A DNA stretch of 10,000 nt. It comes from Hirudo medicinalis (lineage: Eukaryota > Annelida > Clitellata > Hirudinida > Hirudinidae). Below the pieces are notes generated by a model that did not search any database, had not been told where the DNA came from, and saw only the letters and a list, made by a program, of their open reading frames with translations. The stretch lies in NCBI GenBank assembly GCA_011800805.1, contig MPNW01000113.1, forward strand, positions 271,227 to 281,226, written 5' to 3'. The translations under genes and the position numbers were made by a program. This document shows positions 7,952 through 10,000 of this stretch, piece after piece; the first letter of the stretch is position 1, and the number at the start of each line of letters is the position of its first letter.

Positions 7952-7957
7952 AATAAA
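7952..7957 (+). terminator. Polyadenylation signal in the LTR
   Basis: AATAAA lies about 50 bp before the LTR end and about 145 bp after the TATA box, the arrangement expected for the R-region polyadenylation signal of an LTR element. A T/G-rich stretch follows it. Confidence 0.5.
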
Positions 7958-8312
7958 GTTTCTGTTCAGTTTTATAAAGTTGGTACATTAATACAAAGAC
8001 TCAACAGGGAAGAAGCGCAGGGGCCCGCAATTTTGTAGGGCTCGCCCGGGTCTTAAAATATTATAATAAAATATGCAAAGTTATGCTCATATAAAAATAT
8101 TGCTGCCATACATATTGCGCGGTATTTTTTAATTGATTCATTTGTATTTTTTTTTTCTTACTTTTGACGGTGCCTATCAGTGTAATTTGAGGGTCAGTCT
8201 GACAGCATAAGCGTGCACTTCCTCGATGCTGACAATCGATAACCTATATTAAACGGCAACCCGAAAGTCAAGGGTGGAGGGCAACAGAAACTCAGGGCAG
8301 TTGGAATCCTAA

Positions 8313-8367
8313 GAATTTTAGACGATGAATTTTCCCGCGATAAATTTTCCGGCGAAGAATTTTTATG
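8313..8367 (+). repeat. Phased 15-bp repeat with GAATTTT core
   Basis: Three adjacent 15-bp units, CGATGAATTTTCCCG (8323-8337), CGATAAATTTTCCGG (8338-8352) and CGAAGAATTTTTATG (8353-8367), plus a weaker GAATTTT 14 bp upstream at 8313. Because 15 is a multiple of 3, the enclosing plus-strand frame encodes a five-residue repeat (DEFSR, DKFSG, EEFLC). It may be a small tandem expansion in former coding DNA or chance. Confidence 0.6.
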
Positions 8368-8676
8368 CCGTTATTTGGACATAAGAGGCCAATTAACTTT
8401 TGTATAATTTATTTGGCGTTATCACCGATATCTACTGATCTACGTTATCTACTAATAGATAAATGAATCATCACCACAAAGATCACCAAGAAACCATAAA
8501 AACGACTTAAAACAAAAAGTTAGTGAAAATAAATAAATGGTTTTGAAGATAGTTAATGAAGAAAGCACTGAAATTAAATTCTAAAGTGAAGATTTATCTG
8601 ACAATAAGCCACCATTTTGCACAGTATTAAAATGATATTGATTAATTAGGCACACATTAATAAACAAATTATTATA

Positions 8677-8682
8677 TTTAAT
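8677..8682 (-). terminator. Candidate polyadenylation signal of the phosphatase gene
   Basis: ATTAAA on the minus strand, about 70 bp after the stop codon at 8750-8752. It is the commonest variant of AATAAA and the nearest such hexamer downstream of the gene. An AATAAA at 8408-8413 on the same strand is a more distant alternative. Confidence 0.35.
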
Positions 8683-8749
8683 GTCTAACTGTTTACAGAA
8701 TCACAAGGTTGACATTATTATGCAGTTTGGACTCATTTACAACTTTGAA

Positions 8750-10000
8750 TCAAAATCGAGGGAAAGACATCTTATCGTAAATAATCTGTTGCTTCGAAGG
8801 ATTAAATTTGCCCCATGCTCCAAGGGGCAAAACGGCAGCGCTGCAATTGTCCCTGGATCCGTAAAAGAGTGCAAGGTCGGTGATGTGACTCGCACCCTCG
8901 CCCGGAGACTTAGAGACGTTGACAGCGTTCACCAATTCTGGGGAACTCACTCTGCTATGCACTCCGTCCGTTGTCAGCAGTAAAAATGAATCTGTACTGT
9001 GTCTTATCTTATAGGTGAATAGACAAATGAAACATTTAGAATCTAAGTGCAATTAGAATAGGCAAATAGAACATTTCTGAATCTAAATCCTGCAAGCAAC
9101 ATTGCTACTTGCGCTCGCCCAACAAAACATTACAAAACATTTTGGGTTGATAGTTCATCCACTTTCAAAATTTTTATGTAAAATTATAAACTACTATAAA
9201 AAGATTGTAAACCAAGCAGACAAACAAATGGTCTGTAAATTCAAGTCATCAAACCTTAATGGTGACAATGTCAGGCTCTGCAACAACTCCAAAACTTTTT
9301 AGATCCCTGTCCCCGATGCTTCTGGTCATTTCAAGTCTTCCATTCACTCTGCTTTTACCAAGACTTGACCACGAAAGGGTGCCGTTGCACTTAACGATTC
9401 TAGAGTGTTTTTCATCTTTTTAAATAAGTTAATTTTACCATAGGAAATGAACTTAATAAGAACAATTAAGCACAATCACCTCTGCATTTCAGCTCTTAGG
9501 TCAGGTTTGTGATCCTGAGTGAGTCTCAGTGCCCTGTTTGATCGACACAATGTGGCTCTTGTGTCACCAACATGTCCAACCACCAAGTCGAGAGCATTTC
9601 TTATCAAACAAATTGTGGCTGTTGAACCACTACAAGCATCTTCACTGATGAGTCCTAAGAAATATTTTCAAGCATCCTTGATCTGTTTAAGATGACAGCT
9701 TCAATCACTCAGGTTATTTGCATATCACTCAGTAATGGTTATTATTTGTGACATTTCATAAAAAGTCTCTTCTGTGACTTAATAGTGACTGTAAATAACC
9801 TTTATCAACTTGTTCTGTCTCTGTCCTTATGAAGGAATCATTAATTTCCAAGAATACTTCTTTGAGAAGTCTTGGCAAGTCATTTTCATAAGCAGAAATC
9901 AATTTATTTATTACGTGATCCAAATTGTTTGCAATGAAGTCAACAGCGTCAGCCCCTCCGTGGCCGTCAAATATACCAAATAATTTTATTTTTGGAGTAA
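8750..10000 (-). CDS. PPM1K: PP2C-family phosphatase, PPM1K-like (3' exons, 5' end beyond window)
   Basis: There are four exons on the minus strand: 10000-9800 (partial), 9654-9480, 9399-9255 and 9007-8750 (ends TGA). Introns of 145, 80 and 247 bp all have GT-AG ends and compatible phases (1, 2, 0), leaving one open frame of about 257 codons. PP2C motifs appear in order: FDGHGG (metal aspartate), [41 protein letters not shown] and GSRDN (metal aspartates), with the C-terminal LGAWGKF. The LTTDG spacing and AWGKF ending fit PPM1K best; that enzyme sits in the mitochondrial matrix and dephosphorylates the E1-alpha subunit of branched-chain ketoacid dehydrogenase, switching on branched-chain amino acid breakdown. 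All catalytic motifs are intact, so this looks functional. The mitochondrial leader would lie in upstream exons outside the window. Another close PP2C paralogue is possible. Confidence 0.85.

Larger units (their letters stand above)
7173..8006 (+). mobile_element. 3' part of a Ty3/gypsy-type LTR retrotransposon
   Basis: The C-terminal end of an integrase, a basic tail, a purine-rich tract and one LTR lie in the expected 5' to 3' order. Protease, RT, RNase H and the integrase core are not found upstream on this strand. The copy therefore appears 5'-truncated at about 7173-7195, or was joined there by a later rearrangement. It is inactive: an in-frame TGA lies at 7338-7340 and the register changes near 7460. 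Confidence 0.75.
7781..8006 (+). repeat. LTR (226 bp) of the gypsy-type element
   Basis: It starts TGTTGTGACG after the purine-rich GGCGCGGAGG and ends CAACA, giving matching 5-bp inverted ends (TGTTG/CAACA) and the usual TG...CA termini. It contains TATAAAA at 7802-7808 and AATAAA at 7952-7957, with a small hairpin (GGACTG/CAGTCC, 7809-7827) just after the TATA box. U3 ahead of the TATA box is only about 20 bp. The partner 5' LTR is not in the window, so the exact right boundary rests on the inverted ends alone. Confidence 0.62.
8007..8749. other. Spacer between the LTR and the phosphatase gene
   Basis: No gene is supported. It starts with a GC-rich patch (about 8014-8052) with short inverted strings (GGGGCCC, GGGCTCGCCC), then AT-rich DNA. 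At 8243-8404 a Met-less frame of 54 codons contains phased 15-bp repeats (8313-8367). The right part, about 8590-8749, is probably the 3' UTR of the minus-strand phosphatase gene. Confidence 0.6.

Noticed and set aside
7470..7953. Minus-strand frames of 63-92 codons
   Set aside because: They are antisense to the integrase tail and LTR, and their composition mirrors the Arg/Pro-rich plus-strand frame.
9411..9420. Using the AAAAAG near 9416 as the third-exon acceptor
   Set aside because: It joins in the wrong phase and gives an immediate stop. The TCTAG acceptor at 9401-9400 restores the PP2C frame with the family's normal spacing.

Overview
This window looks like nuclear DNA of an invertebrate animal. 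The only apparently working gene is interrupted by short GT-AG introns, the rest is mostly decayed transposable elements of animal types, and the spacer is AT-rich with microsatellites. The phylum cannot be fixed from this sequence. No bacterial-style genes, operons or CRISPR arrays are present. Layout from left to right: (1) an (ATT)n microsatellite, 1-120. (2) A decayed non-LTR retrotransposon (LINE) on the minus strand, about 121-3419. It carries the architecture of the R2/R4/NeSL group: an N-terminal C2H2 zinc finger and Myb-like domain, a reverse transcriptase, and a C-terminal restriction-enzyme-like endonuclease. It is broken by frameshifts, an in-frame stop, a foreign AT-rich segment inside the RT, and a tRNA-like (SINE-like) segment where the thumb should be. 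(3) An extremely AT-rich palindromic repeat, about 3420-3630. (4) A minus-strand pseudogene, about 3660-4575, of a widespread but uncharacterised transposon-associated family recognisable by its HANELPLRHL motif. (5) Gene-free AT-rich spacer, 4576-6052, with a small microsatellite. (6) An unrecognised, decayed minus-strand coding stretch, about 6053-6840. (7) The 3' end of a Ty3/gypsy-type LTR retrotransposon on the plus strand, about 7173-8006: the integrase C-terminus, a basic tail and a 226-bp LTR. (8) Spacer, 8007-8749, with a small coding-like 15-bp repeat. (9) Four 3'-terminal exons of a PP2C-family phosphatase on the minus strand, 8750-10000, most like PPM1K, the mitochondrial branched-chain ketoacid dehydrogenase phosphatase. 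The phosphatase is the host gene. Its splice sites, phases, catalytic residues and stop codon are all intact, and it runs off the right edge towards its 5' end. The other coding traces are selfish elements that have decayed downstream of it. The most interesting observations are the (TAA)n-type DNA on both sides of the LINE, which would fit a Dong/R4-like preference for TAA repeats; the SINE-like and hairpin-bounded pieces inside the LINE; and the unidentified coding relic at 6053-6840.
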